64,000 nucleotides of DNA from Bacillota bacterium (GTDB taxonomy: Bacteria > Bacillota > Clostridia > Oscillospirales > Oscillospiraceae), in the NCBI GenBank assembly GCA_023386265.1, contig JAEWKA010000002.1:62001-126000 (forward strand), in the 5' to 3' direction. A program made the translations under genes and the position numbers. Positions 41,243-49,482 of the stretch are shown here, piece by piece. The notes below the pieces were generated by a model. The model did no database searches. It was not told the DNA's origin and saw nothing but the letters and a program-made list of their open reading frames with translations. Position 1 is the first letter of the stretch. Each line of letters starts with the position of its first letter.

Positions 41243-42436
41243 ATGAACACACCAAAAATGGGTTTCGCCACACAGGCGATCCACTCGGGAAAAATGAAGG
41301 ACGCCTATGGAGCAATCACAGTTCCAATTTATCAGACGGCTTCTTTCGAGTTTGAATCATGTGCGCATGGAGCGGCTGTTTTTGCCGGTGAACAAAATGC
41401 GTTTTTTTATTCGCGCGTAGGCAACCCAACCGTAAGCATGCTTGAAGAGACAATCGCCACTTTGGAACATGGCGAAGCGGCTCTTGCGACCAGCTCCGGT
41501 ATGGGCGCCTTTACATCAGTTATTTGGCCGCTGGTTTCTTACGGAGATCATATCGTTGCCGACAAAACTCTTTACGGCTGCACGTTTGAGTTTTTTTCAA
41601 AACACTTAAACCGCTTTGGCGTCAATGTCACCTTTGTTGATACAACAGATGCAGAAGCTCTAAGATCAGCCTTTACTCCCGCGACAAAAGTGTTGTATCT
41701 GGAGACCCCTGCCAATCCCAACATGAAAATCGTGGATTTGAGAAAGGTTTCCGATATCGCGCACAAATATAATCCTGCGATTAAGGTCATCTGCGACAAC
41801 ACCTTTGCCTCTCCATACCTCCAGACGCCGCTAACAATGGGCGTTGATATCGTCCTTCACTCCGCCACAAAGTATTTAAACGGCCATGGAGACGTTATAG
41901 CAGGCTTTATAGTCAGCGATGCCGAAACTATTTCAGCCGCTAGACTGATTGGCCTAAAGGATATGACCGGAGCAGTTATGGCAGCCAACGAAGCCTATTT
42001 GATTCTGCGCGGATTGAAGACACTTGAAATCCGTATGCAGCGCCATTGCGAAAGCGCGATGAAAATTGCTGAGTATCTTTCGGGGCATCCCAAAATCAAG
42101 AATGTATATTATCCGGGCTTAGCCGGTCATATCGGTCATGACATCGCCGCGCGGCAGATGCGCAATGGCTTCGGCGGCATGGTTTCATTTGAACTGAAAG
42201 GCACTAGAGAGGACGGGTCAAAGCTGCTCAACAGTCTTGAGCTGTGCACGTTGGCCGTATCCCTCGGCGGTGCGGAAACGCTCATTGAGCATCCGGCATC
42301 CATGACTCATTCTACGTACACCCTTGAGGAGCTGGCCGTTGCCGAAATTTCTGAAGGGCTCGTACGTCTCTCCGTCGGACTAGAAAACGTTGAAGACATT
42401 ATCGAAGATTTGGATCGGGGTCTGGCAAGGCTGTAA
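41243..42436 (+). CDS. mdeA: Methionine gamma-lyase
   Basis: A 397-residue PLP enzyme of the Cys/Met metabolism family. It shows YSRVGNPT, the Schiff-base Lys in HSATKYLNGHGD, and LYGCTFEFF, whose Cys matches the active-site Cys116 specific to methionine gamma-lyases. Overall colinearity with the Pseudomonas enzyme (GLKDMTGAV, HPASMTHSTYT, ISEGLVRLSVGLE) is strong. It would break methionine into methanethiol, ammonia and 2-oxobutyrate. The start is ATG 41243 after AAAGGA; the longer frame has no site. It follows the isomerase gene by 101 bases, in the same orientation. O-acetylhomoserine sulfhydrylase is less likely because it is usually longer and lacks this Cys. Confidence 0.85.
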   Translation: MNTPKMGFATQAIHSGKMKDAYGAITVPIYQTASFEFESCAHGAAVFAGEQNAFFYSRVGNPTVSMLEETIATLEHGEAALATSSGMGAFTSVIWPLVSYGDHIVADKTLYGCTFEFFSKHLNRFGVNVTFVDTTDAEALRSAFTPATKVLYLETPANPNMKIVDLRKVSDIAHKYNPAIKVICDNTFASPYLQTPLTMGVDIVLHSATKYLNGHGDVIAGFIVSDAETISAARLIGLKDMTGAVMAANEAYLILRGLKTLEIRMQRHCESAMKIAEYLSGHPKIKNVYYPGLAGHIGHDIAARQMRNGFGGMVSFELKGTREDGSKLLNSLELCTLAVSLGGAETLIEHPASMTHSTYTLEELAVAEISEGLVRLSVGLENVEDIIEDLDRGLARL

Positions 42437-42489
42437 TCAAAATATGTGGGCTTGTAGGACTTTCATATGAGAATTAGGTGCAAGCGTTT

Positions 42490-42527
42490 AGACGGCATGC
42501 TGGTTATATTTAACCAACGTGCCGTCT
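42490..42527. terminator. Terminator after the methionine gamma-lyase gene
   Basis: AGACGGCATGCTGGTTA pairs with TAACCAACGTGCCGTCT allowing two G-U pairs, followed by TGTGTTT. It lies between convergent genes. Confidence 0.75.
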
Positions 42528-42555
42528 TGTGTTTGCATATAAATAGCAAAGGATT

Positions 42556-42876
42556 CTACTTTCTTTTTGTGCCAACATATGAACCCACGCCGCCCGATAC
42601 GTTTATTACGTGATATCCGTTCCGTGCAAGCGCTCTTGAAGTTCTTTTACTCCTTGCGCCGGATTGGCACATTATATAGTAAGTTGTTTCTTTACTCAAA
42701 TATTTCTCGGTTTCGTTTAAAAGATCTCCCATTGGGATATTTTTTGCAGATTTAAGACTACCGCTCTTGTACTCATATGGCTCTCGGATATCAATCAGCT
42801 CAATTTTTCCAATCATGTTATCCAAGTCGTTAACATTAACAACATCAAGCCCATCTTCTTTTAAAAAGTTGAACAT
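42556..42876 (-). CDS. Rhodanese-like domain protein
   Basis: A 106-residue single-domain rhodanese. The persulfide-forming Cys is C70 in the loop CQSGARSKRT, and the fold markers ELIDIREPYEY and NIPMGDL are present. Such proteins carry sulfane sulfur to acceptors. Next to a methanethiol-producing lyase it may belong to sulfur handling, but the genes are convergent and not co-transcribed. The start is ATG 42876, eight bases after AGGAGG. Confidence 0.88.
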   Translation of the reverse strand: MFNFLKEDGLDVVNVNDLDNMIGKIELIDIREPYEYKSGSLKSAKNIPMGDLLNETEKYLSKETTYYIMCQSGARSKRTSRALARNGYHVINVSGGVGSYVGTKRK

Positions 42877-43125
42877 CAATTATTCCTCCTGAATTTATAC
42901 AATTTTATAAACACCGCGTATTGCTTTCAAGACTAATTATATACTTAAATTAAAATTAATCTGTGATTTACTCACACGTTACAGATTAACAATTTGCTTA
43001 AGGTATTAAGAAAGCTAAAACACGTAGAAAAAATTAAAACGACATAATATTATGGAAAACTTGATACTATTCTCAAAAGCTAGTCTTTGTGATAAAATAA
43101 AAAGAGATAATAGGGGGGGCTTGAT

Positions 43126-45186
43126 ATGCAAAATGAGATAATTATAGGTGTGGTGTACAACGCAGCTCTACTATTGGTTCTCAGTGTGATTTATAATACT
43201 TTTTTTGTACAATACGGAAAAAATGCAATGTGGAAATACGTACTAACGGGTATAGTTATTGGTGCTATTGGAATTTTGCTAATGCTGACTCCCGTTAAAC
43301 TAACACCTGGGGTTTTCTTTGATACGCGGTCTATTCTAATTTGTGTTGCCGCAATGTTTTTTGGCTTTATACCAACTGTTTTGGCAGTAATTATTGTTTG
43401 TGCAGCTAGAATTCTTATTGGCGGAGACGGTGCTTTGATGGGGGTTTTAGTTGCTATTTCGACAGCTATTGTTGGACTGCTATGGCACAAATATCGCCTA
43501 AAGTACGTTGCTGAAGGAAAGCAACATATTTTTATTGAGTTTTATATTGTTGGAATCTTAGCGCATATTGCAATGCTGCTTTGTATGCTTGCCTTACCAC
43601 CGAATAGGGTGCTGATTGTATTTAAGCAAATGTGGGTTATAGTATTGCTGATTTATCCTATAGTCTCTTTTCTGCTTTCTGTCATCCTTTATAACGGCTT
43701 CAAAAACAACCAAACGAGACTTGCGCTAATAGATGGTGAAAACAGGTATAGAATGCTTTTTCAAGAAAATCAGAATAAACAAACTTTACTGAAAACACTT
43801 ATAGATTCAGTTCCGGATTTAATCTTTTATAAGGACAATAGAGGTATCTATGCGGGTTGTAATGCTGCTTTTGAAAAGTATTTAGGCAGGGATGAGAGTG
43901 CGTTAGTTGGTTGCACCGATATGGAGCTTTTCCCAAGAGAAAGAGCAGAATCATTTTTAGCCGTTGATAAGGAAATCATAGAGCAGGGCAAACCAATCAA
44001 AATTGAAGATTTATCTATATATCCCGACGGAACCGAGGTTTGTTTGGAAACTATCAAGACATCGTATTTTGATAAACAAGGAAATTTCTTGGGGTTGATA
44101 GGTGTCAGCAGAGATATAACTGAACGCAAGAATAAAGAAGAAGAAATAATATATCTGACATATCATGATGGGTTAACCGGATTGTATAATAGAACATTTT
44201 TTGATGAGAAGATTATGCACGAAGACGTTCAGCAACAACTTCCTCTTTCGGTGATAATGGGTGATATAAACGGCTTAAAGCTTATTAATGATGCTTTTGG
44301 CCATAGTGAAGGAGACAAGCTGCTCATTGAAGTAGCAAAAATACTTGTGTCCTGTGTAAGGCCTGAAGATATCGTTGCCAGAATAGGCGGAGATGAATTT
44401 TGTATTTTACTCCCTCAGACGGATACACAGATCGCTAAGACTACTGTTGAAAGGATTAAAAATGCTTGTGAGCAATACGTTAACAGAACAGATAAAGAAA
44501 CTTATTATGCAAGTATTTCCTTAGGATATGGAACCAAGTATTATGCTGAAGAATCTTTTGATAAAGTTATGAAATCTGCAGAAGAATTTATGTATAGAAG
44601 AAAGCTACTTGAATATCAAAGTATTCGAAGCTCAATTATGTCTTCAATAAAAACAACAATGTACGAAAAAAGCCATGAAACAGAAGAACATACTGAAAGA
44701 TTAGCGGACTTATCAAAGAAATTAGGGATTATCTTAGGATTAAGCGATAAAGAAATGGTTGAATTGGAATTGTTGTCAATGCTACATGATATAGGTAAAA
44801 TAGGCGTTGATGACAGTATATTGACCAAAGCCGATAGCTTAACTGATGCTGAATTGCTTGAAATGAAAAAGCACCCTGAAATAGGCTACCGTATTGCAAT
44901 GGCCGCCCCGGAACTAAAACATATTGCTGAGTATATACTATGTCACCATGAACGCTGGGATGGAAAAGGCTATCCACAGGGGCTAATCGGTGAAGAAATA
45001 CCTTTGTTATCTCGAATTATATCTGTTGTAGATGCATACGATGCGATGATACATGACAGGGTATATAGAAACGCTATTCCTGTAGAAATGGCAAAAACAG
45101 AAATACTGAATAATGCTGGGACTCAATTTGATCCACAGATTTCAAAATTATTTGTTGATAAAGTTCTTAACTTAGGTAATACATAA
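43126..45186 (+). CDS. 5TM-PAS-GGDEF-HD-GYP cyclic di-GMP signalling protein
   Basis: A 686-residue membrane protein. Residues 1-200 hold five or six hydrophobic helices of the LytS/YhcK-type 5TM receptor domain (GVFFDTRSILICVAAMFFG). A PAS domain follows at about 215-335 and a GGDEF domain at about 345-500 with an intact RIGGDEF. An HD-GYP domain follows at about 515-680 with LHDIGKIG and HHERWDGKGYP. Both synthesis and hydrolysis signatures of cyclic di-GMP are present, so one activity may regulate the other. The gene is clearly more AT-rich than the metabolic genes on either side. It stands alone, starting after TAGGGGGGGC. Confidence 0.9.
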   Translation: MQNEIIIGVVYNAALLLVLSVIYNTFFVQYGKNAMWKYVLTGIVIGAIGILLMLTPVKLTPGVFFDTRSILICVAAMFFGFIPTVLAVIIVCAARILIGGDGALMGVLVAISTAIVGLLWHKYRLKYVAEGKQHIFIEFYIVGILAHIAMLLCMLALPPNRVLIVFKQMWVIVLLIYPIVSFLLSVILYNGFKNNQTRLALIDGENRYRMLFQENQNKQTLLKTLIDSVPDLIFYKDNRGIYAGCNAAFEKYLGRDESALVGCTDMELFPRERAESFLAVDKEIIEQGKPIKIEDLSIYPDGTEVCLETIKTSYFDKQGNFLGLIGVSRDITERKNKEEEIIYLTYHDGLTGLYNRTFFDEKIMHEDVQQQLPLSVIMGDINGLKLINDAFGHSEGDKLLIEVAKILVSCVRPEDIVARIGGDEFCILLPQTDTQIAKTTVERIKNACEQYVNRTDKETYYASISLGYGTKYYAEESFDKVMKSAEEFMYRRKLLEYQSIRSSIMSSIKTTMYEKSHETEEHTERLADLSKKLGIILGLSDKEMVELELLSMLHDIGKIGVDDSILTKADSLTDAELLEMKKHPEIGYRIAMAAPELKHIAEYILCHHERWDGKGYPQGLIGEEIPLLSRIISVVDAYDAMIHDRVYRNAIPVEMAKTEILNNAGTQFDPQISKLFVDKVLNLGNT

Positions 45187-45375
45187 TTGATTTAATTCAT
45201 ATAACTTATTTTAATATCATTTTTCTACTGTTTTCAAAACTTGATTTTATCAATGTCGGGCGCATTCAGAATATGGTTTTGATTGTTCTATCCGGCACAA
45301 AATTAAAACAACATTGCAAAAGGATATTTTTACCTGTATTATTGATTTAACAATAAAAAAAGGGAGGATAAAATT

Positions 45376-46551
45376 ATGCATTTTGATTACAATGCTCGTC
45401 TTGCTAAGCTTCAGACTTATATGAAGGCGAACGCTTTGGATGCATTCATAGTGTCCACGCAAGACGGTATCTTTTATCTCTCCGGCGCATCCTACCAGCC
45501 GGTAGAGCGTCCTTTTTTCATCATAGTACATCAAGAGGGCGACTACGACCTTGTGGTGCCCTATTTGGAATTCGAACATATGAAAAAAGTCCGGAATTCG
45601 GGAGAAATCAGGCATTATTTTGAGTATCCCTCGGTTGAGGGTGAGAACTGGTATGATCTACTAAGTTCAATGCTTGGCTCCGATTCGAGAGTCGGAATTG
45701 AGCCCGATTTCTCCTCTGTAAAAAGAGAACTGCTGAATGTAAAGGAATCCGTCATATCAGATGCACTGATTAGGCTACGGATGATAAAGGAGCCGGAGGA
45801 AATCGAAGCCATTAAAAGTGCGGCGAAGTGGACTGACCTCGGCATGAAGAACCTTCACGGAGGCATCTATCGCGGCTGCTCCGTCTTGGAGACCGTTACA
45901 CATGCTCGCAGCATTCAGACCGGCATCATCAAGACGGGAGAATACGACTACCTGAACTGCAATTTTCTTACCGCCGGCTGGCCTGCCCCAAAGAGCGCTC
46001 AGCCTCACAGCGTCCCCGATTTTTATATGACCATGGGCGAGGGTCCCATTGTGCTCATGAGCTACAACAGGGTGAACGGCTATGCCGCCGAGTGTGAGCG
46101 CACTGTGTTCCTGGGCGACCCCTCGGCGCGTGATCTGGAACTATACAATATTGTTATGGAAGCCCGTGACTTGGCTTTCTCTATGGTGAGGCCCGGGACA
46201 CGTTGCTCGGACATCGACGAGGCAACGCAGGACTTTTTCTCGTCCAAGGGTTACAAAGACAAAATCATACACAGAACCGGTCACGGAATAGGTCTCGGCA
46301 ATCATGAGCAACCCTGGCTGAGCCGCGGAAGCTCCGACGTTTTGGCGGAGAACATGGTCATCAGCATAGAACCCGCCTTGTATTTTGATGCTATCGGCGG
46401 GTTCCGGCACTCAGACACGGTTTTGGTTACGAAGGACGGCTACGAGATTCTTACAAAATATCCGTCTGATCTTGAGCATCTGATTGTGAGGGATAAACGC
46501 ATAGCCAATCGCATAAAAGGTTTCATTACTCGCAAGGCAGTAAATTTCTAA
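45376..46551 (+). CDS. M24-fold (creatinase/aminopeptidase P-like) protein with lost metal ligands
   Basis: A 391-residue pita-bread-fold protein with an N-terminal creatinase domain (1-130) and a C-terminal M24 domain. In aminopeptidase P-type enzymes five residues (D, D, H, E, E) bind two metals. Here they align to S229 (VLMSYNRVNGY), E239 (GYAAECERT), H303 (TGHGIGLGNHEQ), E332 (SIEPALY) and S346 (GFRHSDTVLVT), so three are changed. It may therefore be a metal-free hydrolase in the manner of creatinase, or a single-metal or binding protein, rather than a prolidase. It is monocistronic with GGGAGG before the ATG. Confidence 0.75.
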   Translation: MHFDYNARLAKLQTYMKANALDAFIVSTQDGIFYLSGASYQPVERPFFIIVHQEGDYDLVVPYLEFEHMKKVRNSGEIRHYFEYPSVEGENWYDLLSSMLGSDSRVGIEPDFSSVKRELLNVKESVISDALIRLRMIKEPEEIEAIKSAAKWTDLGMKNLHGGIYRGCSVLETVTHARSIQTGIIKTGEYDYLNCNFLTAGWPAPKSAQPHSVPDFYMTMGEGPIVLMSYNRVNGYAAECERTVFLGDPSARDLELYNIVMEARDLAFSMVRPGTRCSDIDEATQDFFSSKGYKDKIIHRTGHGIGLGNHEQPWLSRGSSDVLAENMVISIEPALYFDAIGGFRHSDTVLVTKDGYEILTKYPSDLEHLIVRDKRIANRIKGFITRKAVNF

Positions 46552-46574
46552 TAGCTTATTAAAAAAAGACTTAT

Positions 46575-46611
46575 GTCGGCTTTTCAGGCAAAACATGCTT
46601 GGAAAGCCGAC
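46575..46611 (+). terminator. Terminator after the M24-family gene
   Basis: GTCGGCTTTTC (46575-46585) pairs with GGAAAGCCGAC (46601-46611), followed by TTTGACTTTTCTT. Confidence 0.75.
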
Positions 46612-46702
46612 TTTGACTTTTCTTGATAAGTCCGAGTCCGTTATATGGGACAAATATAGCGATACAATTAACCCATAAAGATATTTAAAGGTGGGAATTA
46701 TT

Positions 46703-47101
46703 ATGCGCAGACAGGACGGCTTTGTTGGTTTTTTTGTTGACTCATTTTCGAATTATATCGACCCACGCCCGGAGGATACGGCTTCATTTTCATCATGCAG
46801 GAATGGTTCAAACGCAAGCAGATCGCTCTCCGATTCTGACAGGCTCTGTTTACTGATATTCATATTTGCATTTATTTTCATCGGAGTCGCCTCCCCAATT
46901 TTGTGCTTAGGCAGCTTGTTTATCAAATTGAACTTCGAAGGCTTGTGGTATTTCTGGTTCATTACGTTTTCCGAAATCGCATATCTGGCGTGGTTTATCC
47001 TACGAAAGAAAGCAATAAAGCAGCACAAGCATATTTACACAAAAAACACAATGGATGTACTGTGTATGTCGATAACACATAATGTCTCCGCGGCATCTTA
47101 A
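46703..47101 (+). CDS. Small membrane protein of unknown function, two predicted TM segments
   Basis: A 132-residue protein I do not recognise. Residues 1-45 are polar with several Arg, Asp and Ser. Two hydrophobic segments follow (about 48-73, LLIFIFAFIFIGVASPILCLG, quoted only as a region of high hydrophobicity near 52-72, and about 82-103), then a basic tail with KKAIKQHKHIY. It is probably a double-pass membrane protein. The start is ATG 46703, seven bases after AAAGGTGGG; a GTG inside that site gives the longer frame. It has no evident partner gene. Confidence 0.6.
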   Translation: MRRQDGFVGFFVDSFSNYIDPRPEDTASFSSCRNGSNASRSLSDSDRLCLLIFIFAFIFIGVASPILCLGSLFIKLNFEGLWYFWFITFSEIAYLAWFILRKKAIKQHKHIYTKNTMDVLCMSITHNVSAAS

Positions 47102-47227
47102 AATATAATAGAGCGTGATATTATTATTTTGGATTCTCTTGCTTATCTGAGCATTTCACTTATACTGTAATTGTCCGGTTTATCGGACTCAGCTGAGCGT
47201 TATATAGTATTTACGGAGGGATGAACA

Positions 47228-48217
47228 ATGCCAAAGAGCCCAAATCAGAAGCTTAAGCTTCTCTATATCATGCAGTTCCTTTTTGAGAAATCCGACGAAC
47301 AGCACCCCGTTTCAGTGAACGATATTATCGAGCATCTTGAGACTAACGCCATCTCCGCCGAGCGCAAGAGCATTTATTCTGACATTGAGTCTCTGCGGGT
47401 CTTCGGTGTTGATATTATCCAGCAGCGGGGAGCAAACGGTGGTTACTATGTTGCAAGCCGCAAATTCGAGATTCCCGAGCTGAAGCTGCTCGTGGACAGT
47501 GTACAGTCTTCAAAATTCATCACTGAGAAGAAAACCATAACGCTAATTAAAAAAATAGAAAGCTTCGCAAGTGTTCACGAAGCCCAGCTTCTTCACCGGC
47601 AGGTCTATGTTAAGAACCGTATAAAGAACATGAATGAGTCGATATATTACAATGTGGACGAAATACACACCGGCATTGCGTCGGACTGCAAAATATGCTT
47701 CAAGTATTTCGAATACTCGGTCAGTAAGGAGCGCATATGCAAACATAACGGCGCAAAATACTGCATCAGCCCATTCGCACTCACATGGGATGACGAAAAC
47801 TACTATATGATCGGGTTTGACAGAAGCGCGGGAATTATAAAGCATTTCCGCGTCGACAAGATGATGGATATATCCGTTTCCGGCGAAAAGAGAGACGGGC
47901 GTGAGCAGTTCGAAAACCTCGATCTTGCCGCCTACTCGAAAACTCATTTTGGAATGTTCACGGGGAAGGAGGAGCGGGTCACGCTGGAATTCTCAAACGG
48001 CCTCGCCGGCGCGGTCATTGATCGCTTTGGAAAAGATGCAGCCTTGATTCCTGCTGATGCTGAGCATTTCCGAATACATACGGATGTAGCTGTCTCGCCG
48101 CAATTTTTCGGCTGGCTCTGCGGCTTCGGAAACGGCGTTAAGATCATAGCCCCGGAAAGTGTTGTTCAAGAGATGAAGGAGCATATCGCCTCGATAGATA
48201 AACTCTATCTCGACTGA
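47228..48217 (+). CDS. WYL-domain transcriptional regulator
   Basis: A 329-residue regulator with an N-terminal winged helix (about residues 8-75) and a central WYL effector domain (about 145-225). The effector region includes CKICFKYFEY, YCISPFALTWDDENYYMIGF and KHFRVDKM, followed by the WCX C-terminal extension. WYL proteins bind nucleic acid or nucleotide ligands and commonly regulate defence or DNA-repair genes, but none is near. ACGGAGGGATGAACA precedes the ATG. It lies 33 bases upstream of a small membrane-protein gene, which is probably co-transcribed. Confidence 0.88.
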   Translation: MPKSPNQKLKLLYIMQFLFEKSDEQHPVSVNDIIEHLETNAISAERKSIYSDIESLRVFGVDIIQQRGANGGYYVASRKFEIPELKLLVDSVQSSKFITEKKTITLIKKIESFASVHEAQLLHRQVYVKNRIKNMNESIYYNVDEIHTGIASDCKICFKYFEYSVSKERICKHNGAKYCISPFALTWDDENYYMIGFDRSAGIIKHFRVDKMMDISVSGEKRDGREQFENLDLAAYSKTHFGMFTGKEERVTLEFSNGLAGAVIDRFGKDAALIPADAEHFRIHTDVAVSPQFFGWLCGFGNGVKIIAPESVVQEMKEHIASIDKLYLD

Positions 48218-48250
48218 TAGTCGGTCATAAGGTCTTGAAAGGAGCGGCAT

Positions 48251-48433
48251 ATGGCGAAGGACGATTTAGGATATTTCGGAAAAGGACTTAATGGCTATAT
48301 ACATTATCAGCTGTTTCAGGAGAGTCAAAAGGGCGGCGGTGGACGAAAGCCCCCAAAGAACATCGGCTGTCTGACGACGATAGTCTCTGTTTTGGGGGCT
48401 GGGCTATTGCTTGTTATTTTGTTTGTATACTGA
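48251..48433 (+). CDS. Small single-pass membrane protein of unknown function
   Basis: A 60-residue protein with a polar, Gly-rich first half (GYFGKGLNGYIHYQLFQES, then KGGGGRKPPKN) and one C-terminal hydrophobic helix ending at the stop (LTTIVSVLGAGLLLVILFVY). This suggests a tail-anchored protein. GAAAGGAGCGGCAT directly before the ATG, and the short gap to the WYL regulator gene, support real translation. No known family is recognised. Confidence 0.65.
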   Translation: MAKDDLGYFGKGLNGYIHYQLFQESQKGGGGRKPPKNIGCLTTIVSVLGAGLLLVILFVY

Positions 48434-48447
48434 GGATTTTTGAGAAT

Positions 48448-48579
48448 TTATTTTTTCTTATCAGGTGTGTTGTCATGAAGACCGAAAACCGCTCTTGCGC
48501 TTTCAGCAGCTGGGCCATGCTTAATATGCTTGGAATGAAATTTGCCGTCTTCCTTTTTGCCGTTAGTGGTGCTTCTCAT
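48448..48579 (-). CDS. Small basic protein of unknown function
   Basis: A 43-codon frame on the minus strand in an otherwise empty gap (48434-48739), reading MRSTTNGKKEDGKFHSK at the start and ending DNTPDKKK. The middle carries a KHGPAAESARAVFG segment. The composition (Lys, His, Gly, Ser, no Cys or Trp) is that of small basic clostridial proteins. The internal segment vaguely recalls short conserved proteins of spore-formers, but I cannot assign it. The ribosome site is weak (GGGCGAAG), so expression is uncertain. Confidence 0.45.
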   Translation of the reverse strand: MRSTTNGKKEDGKFHSKHIKHGPAAESARAVFGLHDNTPDKKK

Positions 48580-48739
48580 TTTATTTTCTTCGCCCGTAAA
48601 ATCACCTTATTTCATTATTTATAATATTGCCGATAAAATATTGTTTCTCAGGCGAATGGATTTATACAGCCCTCATGTGTTAAGCTATTATTGCCGCTGG
48701 CTGCGTACCATTAAAAAATAGACCCGAAGTGAGGAACGA

Positions 48740-49348
48740 ATGACAGCTTCTGAATTATTTAAAAATATAGATAAGCATCTGATTGAAGACGAAAAACCAT
48801 CTGTCTTTTTAAATGATGTTTATTATGATGGCCATTTTAAAGAATACCCGTTTAAAATGCTGTTTGATCTTAAAAACGTTGAACAGTCGCCCATACATCA
48901 TCCAGAAGGGAATGTGTGGAATCATACGCTGCTGGTTGTAGATGAAGCGGCAAAGCAAAAGCGCAAAAGCAAAAATCAAAATGCTTTTATGTGGGCGGCG
49001 CTGCTTCATGATATTGGTAAGACGTCGACCACGCAAGTGAGAAAAGGAAAAATAACAGCTTATGACCATGACAAGGTAGGAGAAAAGCTCTCAAAAGAGT
49101 TTTTAGCGGCATTTATGGATGACGAGAAATTTGTCAATGAGGTGTCACAGCTTATCAGATATCATATGCAAATATTATTTGTTGTAAATAATCTGCCCTT
49201 CGCTGATATAAATGGCATGAAACGCAACACTGATATTAATGAAATCGCCTTGCTGGGGATGTGCGACAGGCTTGGCCGAACGGGCTATGACAGAAAAAAG
49301 GAAGAGGAAAATATAGAGCTGTTTTTAAGAAAATCTAGTGACGGCTGA
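48740..49348 (+). CDS. HD-domain phosphohydrolase
   Basis: A 202-residue HD-superfamily hydrolase. The metal-binding set is visible: the first His in VWNHTLLVVDEA, the HD pair in ALLHDIGKTSTT, a His in ITAYDHDKVG, and a further His in IRYHMQ. The arrangement resembles the HD domains of CCA-adding enzymes and small metal-dependent nucleotidases or phosphodiesterases; no nucleotidyltransferase domain is present. The substrate is unknown. GTGAGGAACGA precedes the ATG. It is monocistronic, ended by the terminator at 49391. Confidence 0.78.
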   Translation: MTASELFKNIDKHLIEDEKPSVFLNDVYYDGHFKEYPFKMLFDLKNVEQSPIHHPEGNVWNHTLLVVDEAAKQKRKSKNQNAFMWAALLHDIGKTSTTQVRKGKITAYDHDKVGEKLSKEFLAAFMDDEKFVNEVSQLIRYHMQILFVVNNLPFADINGMKRNTDINEIALLGMCDRLGRTGYDRKKEEENIELFLRKSSDG

Positions 49349-49390
49349 CGGATGGAGCTTCTTTCTGGCTAAATTAATCTGGTATACACA

Positions 49391-49430
49391 TGAGAACCCC
49401 CTGTATAGTTGCGAATACAGGGGGTTCTCA
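49391..49430. terminator. Bidirectional terminator between HD and split-barrel genes
   Basis: TGAGAACCCCCTGTAT (49391-49406) and ATACAGGGGGTTCTCA (49415-49430) are perfect 16-bp arms with an 8-base loop. It lies between convergent genes and should end the glycyl radical enzyme operon. Confidence 0.88.
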
Positions 49431-49482
49431 TGTCTGTTATTCATGCAGGTTCAGCGCATCACAAATTAAATGCCGATTATTG

